NCBI GenBank assembly: GCA_025765595.1
Contig: JAIVFH010000035.1
Coordinates: 124,001-188,000, forward strand
Reading direction: 5' to 3'
Length of the DNA: 64,000 bases
From: Obelidium mucronatum
Lineage: Eukaryota > Chytridiomycota > Chytridiomycetes > Chytridiales > Chytriomycetaceae
Shown here one piece after another: positions 31,825 to 44,400 of this stretch. Position 1 is the first letter of the stretch. Each line of letters begins with the position of its first letter. The translations under genes were made by a program, and so were the position numbers. The notes beneath the pieces are model-generated. The model made no database searches. It was not told the origin of the DNA and worked only from the letters and a program-made list of their open reading frames with translations.

Positions 31825-32490
31825 TCATCTGCTGCTCTGCTTCTTCTTTCGCTTGGTTGGACGCGTTGCCTTTCCTGATGACGCTGAAGCAGGGAAAGTG
31901 TACGAATCTGCCGGATCATCATCTTGGATTCTTGTTCGTTTCTCAGCCAGCCGTCTGATACCCCCACCCCCCCCAAAAAAAACAAGAAACAATAACGGAA
32001 GTAGAAGGAAAAAAAAAGGAAAGAAAAGTATTTGATTAACTCTCATGAATAATATGGAGGGAGAATAACCCATACTTGGAAAGCGCCCGTTCAATGTCTT
32101 CTTGCAATAAAGATAGCGGTGGGAGTCCTGCCTGGGCTCTTTCTTCCTTGAGAACATCATACTCTGTCTCAGTTAATCGAGCAATCTCTTTAGTTGTTGC
32201 AAGCGTTGATTCTTGAAGGGACGCTTCCGCCGATGATATCTATAATACACGCAACATTCAACGAAATGAAAGCAAGTAAAGGAAAAAGGAAGAATGATTC
32301 AACATCATCAAACCTCTTTCAGATCGGCATCAATGGCAACAAGGGTTTTTTGAATAGACTCCCTTTCCTTGATCAACAGAGCCTTCTCGGTTTGAAGATC
32401 GAAAAGAACAGTTTCATCCTGCTCCTTTTGAACAACCATTTGAACGATCGTTTCTTTGGTTGCTTGTAGCCTCTGTGTCAAGTCCTCCAT
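31825..32490 (-). CDS. small coiled-coil protein with basic C-terminus, unrecognised
   Basis: Exons 32490..32314, 32239..32076 and 31954..31825 join in phase to 156 residues. Residues 1-105 form a continuous charged coiled coil (for example TQRLQATKETIVQMVVQKEQ and TKEIARLTETEYDVLKEE). The C-terminus is Ser/Ala-rich and ends with a nuclear-localisation-like KRKKKQSSR. The second intron contains G-rich and T-rich runs. I do not recognise the family; small kinetochore or spindle-pole coiled-coil subunits and BLOC-type subunits have similar size, but nothing decides between them. It diverges from the BolA gene with 26 bp between start codons. Confidence 0.65.
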
Positions 32491-32516
32491 TATTACCTTT
32501 TTTTTGTAGGTTTTTA
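32491..32516. promoter_or_regulatory. 26-bp divergent spacer between start codons (coiled-coil gene / BolA)
   Basis: The interval between the two ATGs is a single pyrimidine-rich tract, TATTACC followed by eight T. If BolA starts at its internal ATG (32550), the spacer is 59 bp. Confidence 0.55.
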
Positions 32517-32901
32517 ATGTTCCTTAGAATCCGAAGAACTCTTTCAACAATGTCTAATCGCCCTCTATATGACGCAATCCAGGAGAAGCTGACCGTGGCT
32601 CTCGCGCCGTCCTCCCTTGAAATCATTGATAACTCACACCTCCATGCTGGACATGCTGCTATGAAGGGTCTGGTATGTGATTCGCAATACGTTTGGTAGA
32701 TACTCACCAACTTACACTCATTGAATGCAGAACGCTAAAGAAACCCACTTTGAAGTTCGCATTGTTTCGGAACAGTTTCAAGGGAAACCTCTTGTCGCTC
32801 GTCACCAACTTATCTACAAGCTTTTGGATGTAGAGTTGAAGGAAAAGGGTCTGCATGCTCTCCAGATTGTGGCAAAGACAAACCAGGAAGCCAACAAATA
32901 A
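32517..32901 (+). CDS. BolA-family iron-sulfur assembly protein
   Basis: Exons 32517..32672 and 32731..32901 join in phase to 108 residues; starting at the ATG at 32550 gives 97. The longer form begins MFLRIRRTLST, a short presequence-like stretch that suggests mitochondrial import, so both starts may be used for dual targeting. The BolA fold is complete: IQEKLTVALAPSSLEIIDNS, HAGHAAM (conserved His), then THFEVRIVSEQFQGK with RHQLIYKLL and a C-terminal helix ending LHALQIVAKT. BolA proteins partner monothiol glutaredoxins to deliver Fe-S clusters to mitochondrial targets or to signal iron status. The length matches Bol1 (118 in yeast). Confidence 0.9.
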
Positions 32902-33063
32902 ACAACTATATTCGAACAACAACGACAACACCCACTATCTTAAACTTCACTTCCATCCTCATCTACAATACCTTTGTGAAGAAAAAAATATACTTAGCAT
33001 ACAAACCTCATGGGTGGGATACTACCCTGACAAAAGGTTAGGGTTGAATGAAAAATACGCTAC

Positions 33064-33657
33064 CTAATATCTGCGAGGGGGCGATCTGCTTCGCCGTCTG
33101 TCGTAACCTCCACCACCGCCACCTCGACGATCAAAACCGCCACCGCCACCTCTTCTGTCATCATATCCGCCACGACGATCGTAACCATCGTCTCTGCCAC
33201 CTCCCCGTCGGTCATCGTAACCCCCTCCTCGGCCACCACCATAACCGCCTCCAAATCCACCGCCACCACTTCCAGGACGCCTGTCATCGTATCGTCCTTC
33301 ATCGCGTCTACCGCCGCCTCCATATCCACCATGACCTCCTCCCGATGGAGGGGGCGGCCCATGTCCACCACCGGTAGAATTTCCGCCATCTCTTCCACTT
33401 ACTTTAATGTTGACATCGTTACCTCCCAATCTGGTTCCACCCAAACCACCGCCGAGACGTCTCGGTCTCCATCCCTTGACTGTACGACCACGTTCGACAT
33501 CGACGACAATTCTACGCCCTTCAATCTTGATACCATCTGCCTCCCTGTGTGCGATAATCAAGTCCCGTTCCCGCTCATATTCAATGAATGCGTAGCCACG
33601 GGGTTTGCTTGCGTTTTTTGCAGCGTTTTCAGAAATGTTTACAATACGAAGCTGCCA

Positions 33658-33699
<42 letters not shown>

Positions 33700-34344
33700 A
33701 AGCAAGGAAGTGATGCAGTTAGGACTTAACAAGTCTGAAATTAGAATAAAATTATGTAGAGTTTTACCGAAAGAATGGGGCCAAAGCGGTCAAATTCTCT
33801 GCGCAGTTGTTTTTCCGACACGCCATAAGCCTAAAAGACAGACAGACAGACATCGTTAATAGCCAACGAAACGAAAAAAAAGAAAAAGGGTTAGTTACCA
33901 GACGGCCGACAAAGAGGGTCTTGTACGGATCCGACTTTACGTTCGCGTCCGCATTTGGATCCCAGGCAGCGAGACCGGCGGCGACGCCCTCCTCGCCCTT
34001 CTTCTTCTTTTCGGCGATCTGCGCGGGAGTGGGCGGGTGAGTGATGGGGTGCGCATGGACGGAAACACGACACGAACCAGCCGCTTCTTCTTCTCGTCCT
34101 TCGTCTCGGACGGCACGTAGTCCGCGTCGTGGCCGTCGCAGCGCGCGAGGAACTGGCCGACGCTCGCAATCGGCGGCAGGCGGCGGGCGGCGGGCGCGCG
34201 GTCGACGGGCGGCGCGTGCTCGAGCGGCGGGCGCGGCGCAAACAGCTTGAGCAGGTTGGCTGTGGTTGGTTGCGTGGTTGTGGTTTAGCAAGCGCGCGAA
34301 TGCGTGCGTGTGCGTGTGGGCGTACCGTCGAGCGTGTTGGCCAT
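33064..34344 (-). CDS. SNRNP70: U1 snRNP 70 kDa protein
   Basis: Exons 34344..34326, 34259..34078, 34018..33899, 33830..33768 and 33651..33064 join in phase to 323 residues. The N-terminus [19 protein letters not shown] matches the U1-70K segment that wraps U1-C and Sm proteins. [21 protein letters not shown] (start of the RRM, RNP2) and [14 protein letters not shown] (RNP1) follow, then the signature [18 protein letters not shown]. The C-terminal 120 residues are [10 protein letters not shown] repeats ending in RSRSPPRRY. It binds stem-loop I of U1 snRNA and recognises 5' splice sites, consistent with the intron-rich genes here. Exons 2-3 are very GC-rich, and intron 4 contains a 40-A tract (T on the coding strand). 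Confidence 0.95.
33659..33698. repeat. poly-A (40) tract inside a U1-70K intron
   Basis: Forty consecutive A on the plus strand. On the gene's strand it is a 40-T tract ending 5 bases before the GCAG acceptor of exon 5, so it acts as the polypyrimidine tract. Confidence 0.95.
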
Positions 34345-34398
34345 TTTGGTGTTTTGCTTGCTTGGATTGGGAGTTTTAAACAAACTGAAAACGCAATT
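34345..34398. promoter_or_regulatory. 54-bp divergent spacer between start codons (U1-70K / DNAJC11)
   Basis: No gene. T/G-rich left half (TTTGGTGTTTTGCTTGCTTGG) and A-rich right half, so each gene sees a pyrimidine tract on its own upstream side. Confidence 0.55.
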
Positions 34399-36716
34399 AT
34401 GAACGACGATCCGTACGCCCCGGCCTGGTCTGGCTCGGCATCGAGACCCGGCGCCAGCAGCAGCGACAGCTACGAGGACGAAGACAACGAATTCGACGAG
34501 CAAACTGCCCAGCTCGAACACGAAGAACGTGTCGCCGGACCCCCGGATCTGTATGCTGTTCTTAACCTGGATCGTGACGTGAGTTTTTGTATCCTTGTAT
34601 CCTTTTCGCTTGTATTCTGCTTCGGCTGGCCGTTGCGCTTGTCGTATTGCAAGCGAGACGACAAAGTTCTAATGGCAACTCGTCTCCCAAAGGCTTCCGA
34701 TGAAGACATTCGCAACGCTTACCGCCGTCTTTCAATGACTTTCCATCCAGACAAGCATCATTCGCCGGAAGATAAGGTGGGTGATTGAAAGAATGACACT
34801 GTTGTGATCTTGTGTTTTTTTCTAACACCGTTCTACCGCCACCCCCTATCTAGGACCGTGCTCAACACCAATTTCAAGCAATCAAAAAAGCTTATGATGG
34901 TAATTCAACTTCTCTCTTTTATTGTTGAACGTGTTTTGCTCACTTTGACCCAACCCCCAAAAAACAAAATCAAAACAAAACAGTATTGAGCAATCCAAAC
35001 CGCCGCCACATTTACAATACGTATGGCGCTGAAGGTCTTCGTACAAATTGGGATGTTTCTTCACAACGTCAGCAAACAGCCCAGCAAGTGCGTGAGGAAT
35101 TCGAACGACAGCAACGGCAACGCCTTGAAACTGAAGCGGAACGACTCGTCAAATCAAAAGGAGAAATTCATATTGGTTTGGATGCGGTTGGATGCTTTGA
35201 TGGAGGAAGACGGAGACCGTTCCGTAGGGCTGCAAAAAGTGTTGCTGCTGGTGGGAAGCCAGGGTTGTTGGATGCAGTTACGTTGCCTGAAATCAGTCAC
35301 GCTTTTGTTAAGCATTCATGGGAGGTTTGTGCCGTTTTTTTCGCTGTTGTTTTTCTACATACAGACTGAACAGGTTGTGACAGACAAAACTGCTGGACAC
35401 CACCGACTTGACAATTCAAGGAAGTGTAATGGCGAAAAATGGTGTTGGTGCCGGCACTGTCGCCGCCACTCTTCGTCATGTGCTTGATTCCACCACATGG
35501 GCTGAAACAACAGTCCAAGCCAGTATGAAGGCCCCCTCTGCATCCTTCAAACTCGTCAAAAACTTTACAAACGATGTCTTCACCAGCGTGCAGGCAACCA
35601 TTTCCAACTTTAACGGTCCACCGCCTCTGGCATTTGTGGTTGGCAGGAAATTGGATTCTAAATACACTGGATTTTTAACATTCCAGTCGGGCGACTATGC
35701 GATTGGACCTTGGGGTGCGGAATCCGCGGGTGGGGGTATGCGAAGCGCGTCTTCTTGCGGTCTTGGGTTGGTCAGACGAAGTATACGTGGACAGTGGTCT
35801 TGCGAACTGTCTATGGGTCAAAGTGCCAGTAGCTTAAATGTCGGGATATTCAGATCAATAGGGTGGGGTATTCGTGCCAAAGCTGCCTGTGCTATTGGAA
35901 CAGCGATTGGGTTGAGCACATCCATTTCTGCAGATAAGAAGATTTCGAAATTGGATCGCGTTGGTATGTCTGTGGAGGCAGCATCCCATGGAGGAGTAAA
36001 TTTCAAACTCAGGTTTCTTTTTGTCGTGTTTTTGTATGGTTTTAATGTTCTTTGTCTCATGTTTTTATTTATTTTTTATAAGATTCATGAGGCTTGGACA
36101 AAAGTTTGTTCTTCCCATTCAATTGGCACCACAACTGGATTTGAAAATGGCCGCCTTGGCAGTCATAATCCCATTATGCTCTGCCGTCATTCTTGACCGT
36201 GCCATACTCGAACCCAACCGCCGATCCCGCCTCTCTGCCCGTCTCACAAAACTACGCCAAGACAATGCCTCCCTCCTCGAACAACGAAAGCAAGAAGCAA
36301 TCTCTGCAATTCAGTTGATGGCGCAACAGGTGGCACGGAAACGGGAAGTGGAGGAATCCAAAGACGGCTTGATTATTGTGGAGGCAATCTATGGCGTTTT
36401 GCCTGTTTCCAAATTCCCCAGAAGTTCGCATGTGAAAAAGTTTTCGTCGTTTATGGGTGGTGGTGGTGCTGCTGCTGCTGCTGCTGCTGCGAGTGCTCTT
36501 GAGCGCGAGGGGAGTGGGGTTGCTACACCGCCTCACATGGTTGGACGCGATGGGTCTTATGATGATTTGTCCGGTGTGGCAGCGTCGGGTGATGATGATC
36601 ATGGGGCGGCTGCTGCAGAAGTCAAATGGATCGATGTTACCATTCCTGTTCAATCTTTGGTGTTTAACTCACAATTGTACATTAGTGGAAATCATTCCAA
36701 GGTGTGTATCAATCAT

Positions 36717-36751
<35 letters not shown>

Positions 36752-36949
36752 GTCTCATTTATTTAGGTTGCTGATGTACTTGACTCCTATTTTTAGGCAC
36801 ATATTGTTGGGTTCTACGATCCTTGTATTGGGGAACCAAAGAAACTGCGTGTAACATACAAGTTTCAAGGCAAACTGCATCAAGTGGAAGTAGATGACTC
36901 AAACGCAATCGCAGCTCCGTTAAGAGCTCACACAGTATCTGACATATAA
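34399..36949 (+). CDS. DNAJC11: DnaJ homologue subfamily C member 11-like
   Basis: Seven exons (34399..34578, 34693..34776, 34854..34899, 34984..35324, 35384..36012, 36083..36701, 36797..36949) join in phase to 683 residues. After an acidic start, the J domain spans residues 50-120: [27 protein letters not shown] (HPD motif) and [21 protein letters not shown]. The central part is beta-rich, with [13 protein letters not shown] and repeated GxGxxx strands like the DNAJC11 outer-membrane beta-barrel-type region. The C-terminal DUF3395 domain has [33 protein letters not shown] and [14 protein letters not shown]11 associates with MICOS/SAM in mitochondria and affects cristae. It is longer than human (559) because of Ala/Gly/Ser insertions near residue 590. 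Confidence 0.9.
36717..36750. repeat. poly-G (34) tract inside a DNAJC11 intron
   Basis: Thirty-four consecutive G on the coding strand, 15 bases after the donor of intron 6 (36702..36796). Such a run could form a G-quadruplex in the pre-mRNA or DNA. A sequencing or assembly length error is possible. Confidence 0.9.
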
Positions 36950-37039
36950 AAAAACCAAGAAACTTTATTACAATAATTCATCACATTATGGATTCCAAAT
37001 ACTTCCCCCCAAAAAAAGAAACAACTCCATAATAATCTC

Positions 37040-38376
37040 TCAGCAGAATTTCCATTTCTGAAGAAGTGATAAAAAAAGTTATCGTTTAAAACAAGTCCTA
37101 AAATAAAAAAAATAAAAAATAAAAAATAAAAAAAAAAACTCACATTGCCACAGTTTTGGCACGTCACAAAAGTAGTCATCGGTTCATCAGCACTTCGGGT
37201 TTGCTTTTGATAGTAGGTGCACTTGCGTTGGCCACATTTTCCACACTTGAATTCGTCCGTTACAGCCTCTGTAGATTTGGCGGTTGACGCCCAGTGATTA
37301 TTGATTTGCTCTGCTTTTTGTTTGGCCTGTTTCGCACTCTCTGACATGAGATCCTTTTGATTTGGTGGAGAGATTCAACTTTAGTTGGAGGGGAAATAGC
37401 AGTGTGCCGAATCGCAAAAAGGGGGCTGGCTTGAACGCGCTAGCTCGTTCCCTCACTTGCTCGGCCAAAGAGAAACAAAATGCGGATTCCGTATTTCGTT
37501 CACTCGTGCATTTCAATTACCTGAGCAGTCATTGTGGCCATTTCAGTGGCATCAATTCGTCCAGCCAGCACGTCAATTCGCAGTTTCAGGTTATCTTGAT
37601 TCTTCAAGTTTGACAGCAGAGTTCTGAATTGACTCTTGTACTTTTCCGAAACGCCGCCATGGGCTTTAAACATTCCTTCTTCGATTTGGCGGGCCTTCCA
37701 GAGTAGCAGTTTCTGATCAGCTGTTTGTTTTGGTTTGTGGAATATGAGCCCTTGAGTGTTATTGCCAAGACGACGCGAGGGACAGAAACATCACCATTTG
37801 CAATTCCAACGCCCAGGGCAGACGTAAACATCTCGACTGTCTTGTCGCGCGGCTTGTCGCGCAGCGAGCTGCTCAGGGCGGCGCGCGGGTCGAAGGCCGG
37901 GTCGGGCGTGACTTCGAGCACTTCGGGCGCCGACGACGCGGCCGACGCCAGCGAGTCGGTCGACGCCGTGCGCGCGGGCGGCTCGGGCGCGGCTGCGGGG
38001 GTGGCTGGCGCGGGGGTGGCTGAGGCGGGGGTGGCTGAGGCGGGGGTGGCTGAGGCGGCCGCAGCGGCCTGCGCGCGGTGCGCCCGCGACCACGCCTTGG
38101 TCAGCGCATTCGCGCGCGCCTGCACCGCCGCCGACGCCGCCGTGTTTTTGCGCAGCGAGTTCATAAACATTCCGATGCGCGTTGTGCGCAGCTGTTCGGG
38201 CGTCGGCGACCACGCCGCAAACACGTCAAGCAGCTGCAGCGCTGCCTGTTCCAAGTGCGAGGGTCACAAGCTGCTCGTTGGTGTTCCTCAAGAAAGCGGC
38301 CCGTTACCTCCTCATTGCTCTCCTTGACGAATACTTCGATCTTGCGCCGATTCTCCACAATCTCTGCGTCCTTCAT
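37040..38376 (-). CDS. DST1: transcription elongation factor TFIIS
   Basis: Exons 38376..38308, 38245..37795, 37720..37521, 37353..37144 and 37057..37040 join in phase to 315 residues (yeast 309). Domain I (residues 1-75) is the LW/TND-type helical bundle ([19 protein letters not shown]...[13 protein letters not shown]). An Ala/Thr/Pro linker with repeated ATPAS follows. Domain II has [12 protein letters not shown] and [14 protein letters not shown]. The zinc ribbon reads [26 protein letters not shown] in two parts (Cys pair, then the catalytic DE of RSADEP that reaches the Pol II active site), then CQNCGN, with the last exon of only 18 nt encoding KWKFC and the stop. It rescues backtracked RNA polymerase II by stimulating transcript cleavage. 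Confidence 0.95.
37993..38058. repeat. 15-bp coding minisatellite in TFIIS (ATPAS repeats)
   Basis: About four imperfect copies of GGGGGTGGCTGAGGC, read on the minus strand as [10 protein letters not shown] units in the linker between TFIIS domains I and II. It sits inside a GC-rich island at about 37.84-38.24 kb. Confidence 0.8.
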
Positions 38377-38475
38377 TGCTTGTCCGTGAAAGGATTTTCT
38401 GCATCAAAAGAAAAATTGAGGGAGGAAAAAAAGAAAGAAAAACATTTCTATCGTTCACTTTTATTAAAATTACGA

Positions 38476-41400
38476 CTACCAACCAGATCCTAAACTGGTA
38501 ATAAGAGCTACCCCTCGTTTCACCCAGTGCGACATGATTTTGTCGGACGGAAGTTCCATTGTCAACACATAGTTTGTAGAGTGTCCGGTTGTGGATAAAG
38601 TTCCCGCTCGAGTTAGCGTTTTGTACACAGGACACTCATATATTCCCGATTCTGGCTTTTTCCGATTGGCCTTTGGTAAGAGCCAAATCACGCACATTTC
38701 AGTGTATAATTCCTTGGGTCTACTTTCTGCCAACACACGCCTCGTTGGATCCCACCGGGCTCCTTCCAAATACAGCCCTCGAATATAACATCCATCCGAA
38801 GGTTTGGTATGAATATCTTCCCACCGATTATCCACCATTTTGAAATCAAACTGGAGAGTGTCAATTGAAATGGTGTATTTTCTGGCAAAGTTTTGTAACG
38901 TTCCAGTCAGGAAAGCTTGTGGGAAGAAGAATCCTGATATCCAAAATACAACTGGAATTCCGTCATCGATCCACTTTTGAATGAACTCTGTACGTGCCAT
39001 CAAATCAAGAACCCAAGTTGACAGGGATTTAAGAGAGGGGTAAGCCTTGGCTGCCCAGGCACCAGGAACTTGATTGATGAATATACTGTTGCACATTGTT
39101 TCTAGAGATTCGGACATAACAACCAATCCTTTCAATGCCTTTAGGAGCTCCACAATCGTTTGATGTATGACAGACAAGAGTCGGTTGTATCGAATCACCT
39201 CCTGAATCAGAACGGTTGACATGCTTTCCTTGTATTCTATTGGGTACTTTTTCATCACTAATTCCATGGAATATGGCTTTGGAATCCGGCTTTGTATTGA
39301 CATTGCTGTTTCCGCAAGCATCTCGTCACGAGTTTTACCTCCAGCGTTCTTCGTCGACCGTGGCATCAGGTTGAGAAGAATCTCAAACATGGTATATGTT
39401 TCTTTTTGAGCAAATGTAATGTTTGCGTTTTCGTGCATGGAGAAAATCTCAGTCACTTCATCAATTGGCAAACTCTTGATGTAGTTTTTGTACGAGTTGA
39501 GATTCTCCGCTGGTATAGACACGTAGATTTCCGAGGTAGAGAATTTGTATCCATCATCAATACTTCGTGGTGTGTAGTAATCCTCCAGGATATTCATAAT
39601 CAATCGTCGGTCCCAATCATCAGTCACACGACCACCATAATTGATTTCACCCACAGTGTATTTCAATACCTTGAACGGAATCTCCGAGTATTCTTCCAAA
39701 AACATTTTGAGTTGTCGGATACAAATTCGCAAATCACCATCTGTGAACTCATATGGAATATTCCAACCAAGTGCTCCAAACTTTCTTCTTTCCTGGATAA
39801 CTGCGTGGAAGAAACTCAAAGCAAATAGCAGCTTTTTCCATTCACGTGGTTTTTGACATTGAGATAGATAGTCGTCGGTGAATGTAGAGTATGTTCTCAT
39901 AAGATTCGCTTTGATGCCGTTGGGTGGCTCGACAGTCATTTTAACTCCATTTTGAAGAATTGTGACTGGGAACTTTGGCGTCGGAAGAGAAGTGAGCCAG
40001 AGACGGAAATCTCTATGGACCTTGTCTGGCGTAACACCGTCAATGATTCTGTCTAGGGTTGGCATCCATGATGGTGCGAGATGGCAATTCTGAAGCAAAA
40101 TCCAAAGTCTAGAGCAATGGGAGTAAAATTTAGAATTATTGAAATATTATAAAACAAGAATTATTGCTGTGGTTTACCCTCGTTCAAGACCTTCTCGAAT
40201 TAAAGCTTCGGCTTTTGGTCCCTGACCTGAGAAGAACAAGAAAAAAAGTCAGACACAAGTTGTAAAAAGTTTAAGGAATGACACGAACCTTGACCCAAAG
40301 AGACTCCCGTTAATTTTTTGGAGAACCTCATCTCCTCCGCAAATTTATACAATGAGTTTGCGGGATCTGCTCCCGGACATAGCACGAAAATCAACGGAAT
40401 CGTTGCGCTGGACTCCTTGTACACAGCTCCGAGATCCGAAGTCTGTGGTTCAACAAACCGATCACCCAACTGGAACGCCACAAAGTCTTGAACTGCTGAC
40501 GTACACCTATCCGCTCTAATGCATCGAAGCACCAGAATTCTTTGAAACTCGGAAATACCGTTTTGCCATTTATGCGGTAATTTTTCACGGTGTGGAGTCT
40601 GACTATCAAAAATCACTCTGTAGCTTTCAATAAAGTCAACAAAGTCTGATTCAAATCCTTCGAAAGCAGGTAATTGCGACAAGGCGAGTACTTCCGCCCA
40701 TGATCTTCCAGAAAGCCAGTCTGGTGCCGGGTTTGGAAGCTTCTTTTCAATTCCGGGAGCTGCCCCCGTGAGCAAGAATTTCCACTCGTCCATATCAATT
40801 TTGTCGTCATTCATCATCATTCTTATGCATAGCAAGAAAGAGTACAGTAGCTTGTGTTTTTCAAACAATGATCGACAGACGTTTGAAAACAAGGAAAAGG
40901 TAAAGTACTCATTGATGTTGACGATTCTCTGCTCGATATTTTCACTCTTTTCAGAATGGCTTATCGCAGAAATAAAGAGATTCATAAACCATCCTAGCGA
41001 GTATTGGTACATTGGATCGATTGTGGCCAATTCAGTGATACAGAAGAATAGAATCCGAGTTCGAACTGCAACAGGCACATATTTGTTACGAGTATAGTCA
41101 ATATCTTTTTCGGTTTGCTCTGCAATAATCACTTTGCTTTGGATTTCCTCAGATGTCTCTTTCGAGGCTGCCAGCGTTTCAATCAATCGTTCGTCGTCTA
41201 CAGGACTTCCTTGAACAGATGACAAGAGATAAAGAATTTTGTCTTCAATGTCCTTCAGCTCTTTTTTCATTTGTGCATTGTTAACAGTCAGTTGGTTCTT
41301 GGCCTCTTCTAAATCTGGTCTTTCATTGGCAACGACGATAGCTAGAAGTTGATCTTCAAGACCAGAGGGAGCAAGAGTAAAGTTTATGAGTGTTACAGTT

Positions 41401-44400
41401 GCAGAAGTTTCTGGAGAGTAGTGTGGATTGCTGGAGAAGGAAAGAAGTGTCAATGAATACCCAAAAAAAGAAAGTTTAGAAATGATTGTACTAACGGTAA
41501 TTTGGTGGTGATATAGAATCTAAAATCTTCATGATATGGTAGAATAGAGTCTCCGATCTTAATTACAGTGTTACCACCCTGCTTGAAAGTCATTCGCAGC
41601 AAAACAGGATCCAATGCTGGGTCTAATTTCTCTTGGACATTTTCCAATAGCACTGGTTTTCCGAATCGAATTGCGTTTTCAAGAGTACGGAGGAAATCCT
41701 TGTCTGTCAATTTTACAATATCAAGCTGGTTGTCTTTCTCCATGTTTCTGATCCACTTATTGGCTTGGCCTTGCGGGTCAATCAATAACGGCCACCTTCT
41801 AGAGTTCTGCACAATGATACCATTGTCTCTCGATAGGGTATCTCTTGGAAGTCCAGCGAGCTCCCCTATGGTTTTAAGTCAGTGTCAACATGAAATAAAT
41901 AAAAAACAAAATTGAAACTTTACATTCTCTGAGCTTTACAGGGTCTCCCAGTGAGTCCCACAAACTAATAACATCGGAATGAGGTATTTTTAACCGTAGT
42001 AGATTGTTGTTCCATTCCTTGAGAAGGTCTGTTCGGTATTCCGCTGTGAATGGACCAAGGTAGGCGATGACTCCACTGGCAAGAAGTACATCTCCAACAA
42101 CGTTGGTAATTTTTTGATCCAATTGAGACACTGTAAGTGCCCAACGTTGCTTTTCGCCACCCAGTCCTGAAATGAGTTTCCCTGCACGACTGAGCTTCAC
42201 ATTACATTCTTCGACTTTCCTCGACAGTTCTTCTTTCTTTGCAACTGATTCGGTGTATCTCTTTTCCATCTCCTTGATATTGATTTCTGCTTCTCGCATC
42301 TTCTTTTTCAACTCTGCTACCGTTTTCAAGGTAACTTCCAAGGACTCTTGAGCAGCCTGTAGTACAGCACGCTTTGGAGCTACACTTTTGGATACCCAGT
42401 AGTACTTTTCCATGGCTCTGACCCATTGGCACATTGATGTTGCTGCTGTGGAAACTCTGGAGATGACACTCACTTGGAAGTCTGGCGAATCAATGTATGG
42501 CTTGATTTTACTGATCACCGATTCAGAAATGTTGTCCTTATCAAAGTTCATGAGAGAATCCAAGAATTTTTGTGGTTCTGCGAGCAATCCCTTTCCTGGC
42601 TCCCAATAGTCGTCAACTTTTTTACCAGGTTTGTCTCCATCAATTTTCTTTGGTTTGATCATTTTCATAATACAGATGGCTTCAATGACGAGCTTTACAC
42701 CTTCTGGGGGTCTTTGCATACTTCTGACTTCAATGATATCGTTTTTGGAGAGGGAGTTGAGAGATTCTACGGCTGCATCAAGTGCTGGTAGTGCTTCATC
42801 AAGGTCGCGCTTGGCGTCTTCGGCAATATTCTTGGTCTCTTCAGCTTTCTTTGTTGCCGATGCTTCTTCTTTCATGACAATTTCTTTCATTTCTTCAGCT
42901 TTCACCTTGTCAACTGCAATCTTTTTCATTGCATATTCAGTTTCCTGAGAAGTTTGGAGAAGCATGGGAGCCATTGCTTCAAGTTCTTCTTGCAGAATTT
43001 CGACTTCTTTTGTTGCATTCAACAACTTCTCCAAACCAGTGGCAGTACGTTTTCGCAGAGCAAGTAACTCGTTTCGTTTCTTATCCAACAGCTTTTTATA
43101 AAGTCCCAACAGCTCCAGATAACTCTTTGGAGTCACATAATTGTTTCTATTGACTTCATTCTTGTACTTGAGACAACAGGCTCGAACCGACTCGTGCATA
43201 TACATGCACAAGTTGACAATACCATCAATGACTTGTTCAGAGCCAAGATCGGAAACTTCAGAGACAGAGTTTGCAGCCACAGATCGAAGGGCTTCTTCTG
43301 GCCATGTCGAGAACCAATCAATCGTGCAGCAGTTGACCAACGATGGGAACATACGCAATCTATTTCTGAATGCATCTCCAATTGGACTCATACAAATGAT
43401 CAAGTGGAGATTATTCCGAACTCTTTGAATGTACATTGCAAAGAGATTTTCACGATTGGCTGTAATGCCTTGATCCAAAGCAATAGGCCTCATGGCGTTC
43501 AAGATTTGATCGATTTCGTCATTGGCATAAATGTTTGGAACATCTCCTCCGTTGAGAATATTGTTGATGTCTTCCAAACAAGATTCTTGGAAGATTTGGG
43601 TATCACAAAACAAGAATACAACTTGTTTCGCATCCATTCCGGCCCACATCAAGACTTTCTTCAAATGATCACGCCATTCGGTTGTTCCGTAGTTTTTACT
43701 GATTTCGATTTGGAACATTTCATATTCTTCCATGTATGTGGCCAACCGAGATAGCGATTGACGACCGGAGCCACCGACTCCGAGCAAGAGGGCGTGGCCC
43801 ATAGGTGCGCGAATAATACGGCAAATTCTAGAAACGTGTTCAATAGCATCCAAGAACATAACCAGCCTCATGGGAGATGTAGTAGTGGAATTATAGTCAT
43901 CCAGGTATTCTTCAGCAAGTTTCACGAGTCTACGGATATCTTTGATTTCCGTGTAAATTTTGGGATCGGCTCCAGGAGTCAAGTAGTCTCCGTAAACAAT
44001 TGGCTCGTTGGTGACAACATCCTGCCAACTCAATTGAAGTTTGTCCAAAATTGTATTCTTGACAAGTTCGAGGAACCACGTCTTATCGATGTTGTCAACC
44101 AATCGATCTTGGAAGACACGCATACATTCGTGAATCCAAAGTCGAACAATATCAGTTTCAATGTTCACTGTTTTAATGTCGGCGGAAAGAACTCCTTGAA
44201 CAACTTTTGCCAAATCACGCAAGTTGAATGTGTAGTGACTCTTTGCAGGAGTTGGAAGAAGCTCTGCTCTGATTGTATTGTAAATATGAACAGAGGCGGA
44301 TACGATGGAGTCGGTCTTTGATGAGATTTCTGGTGGGAACTTTTGCAAGAATGAACCCAATATAGTTGAGAAAATTCTCTGAAGGGACTCATCCTCCATT

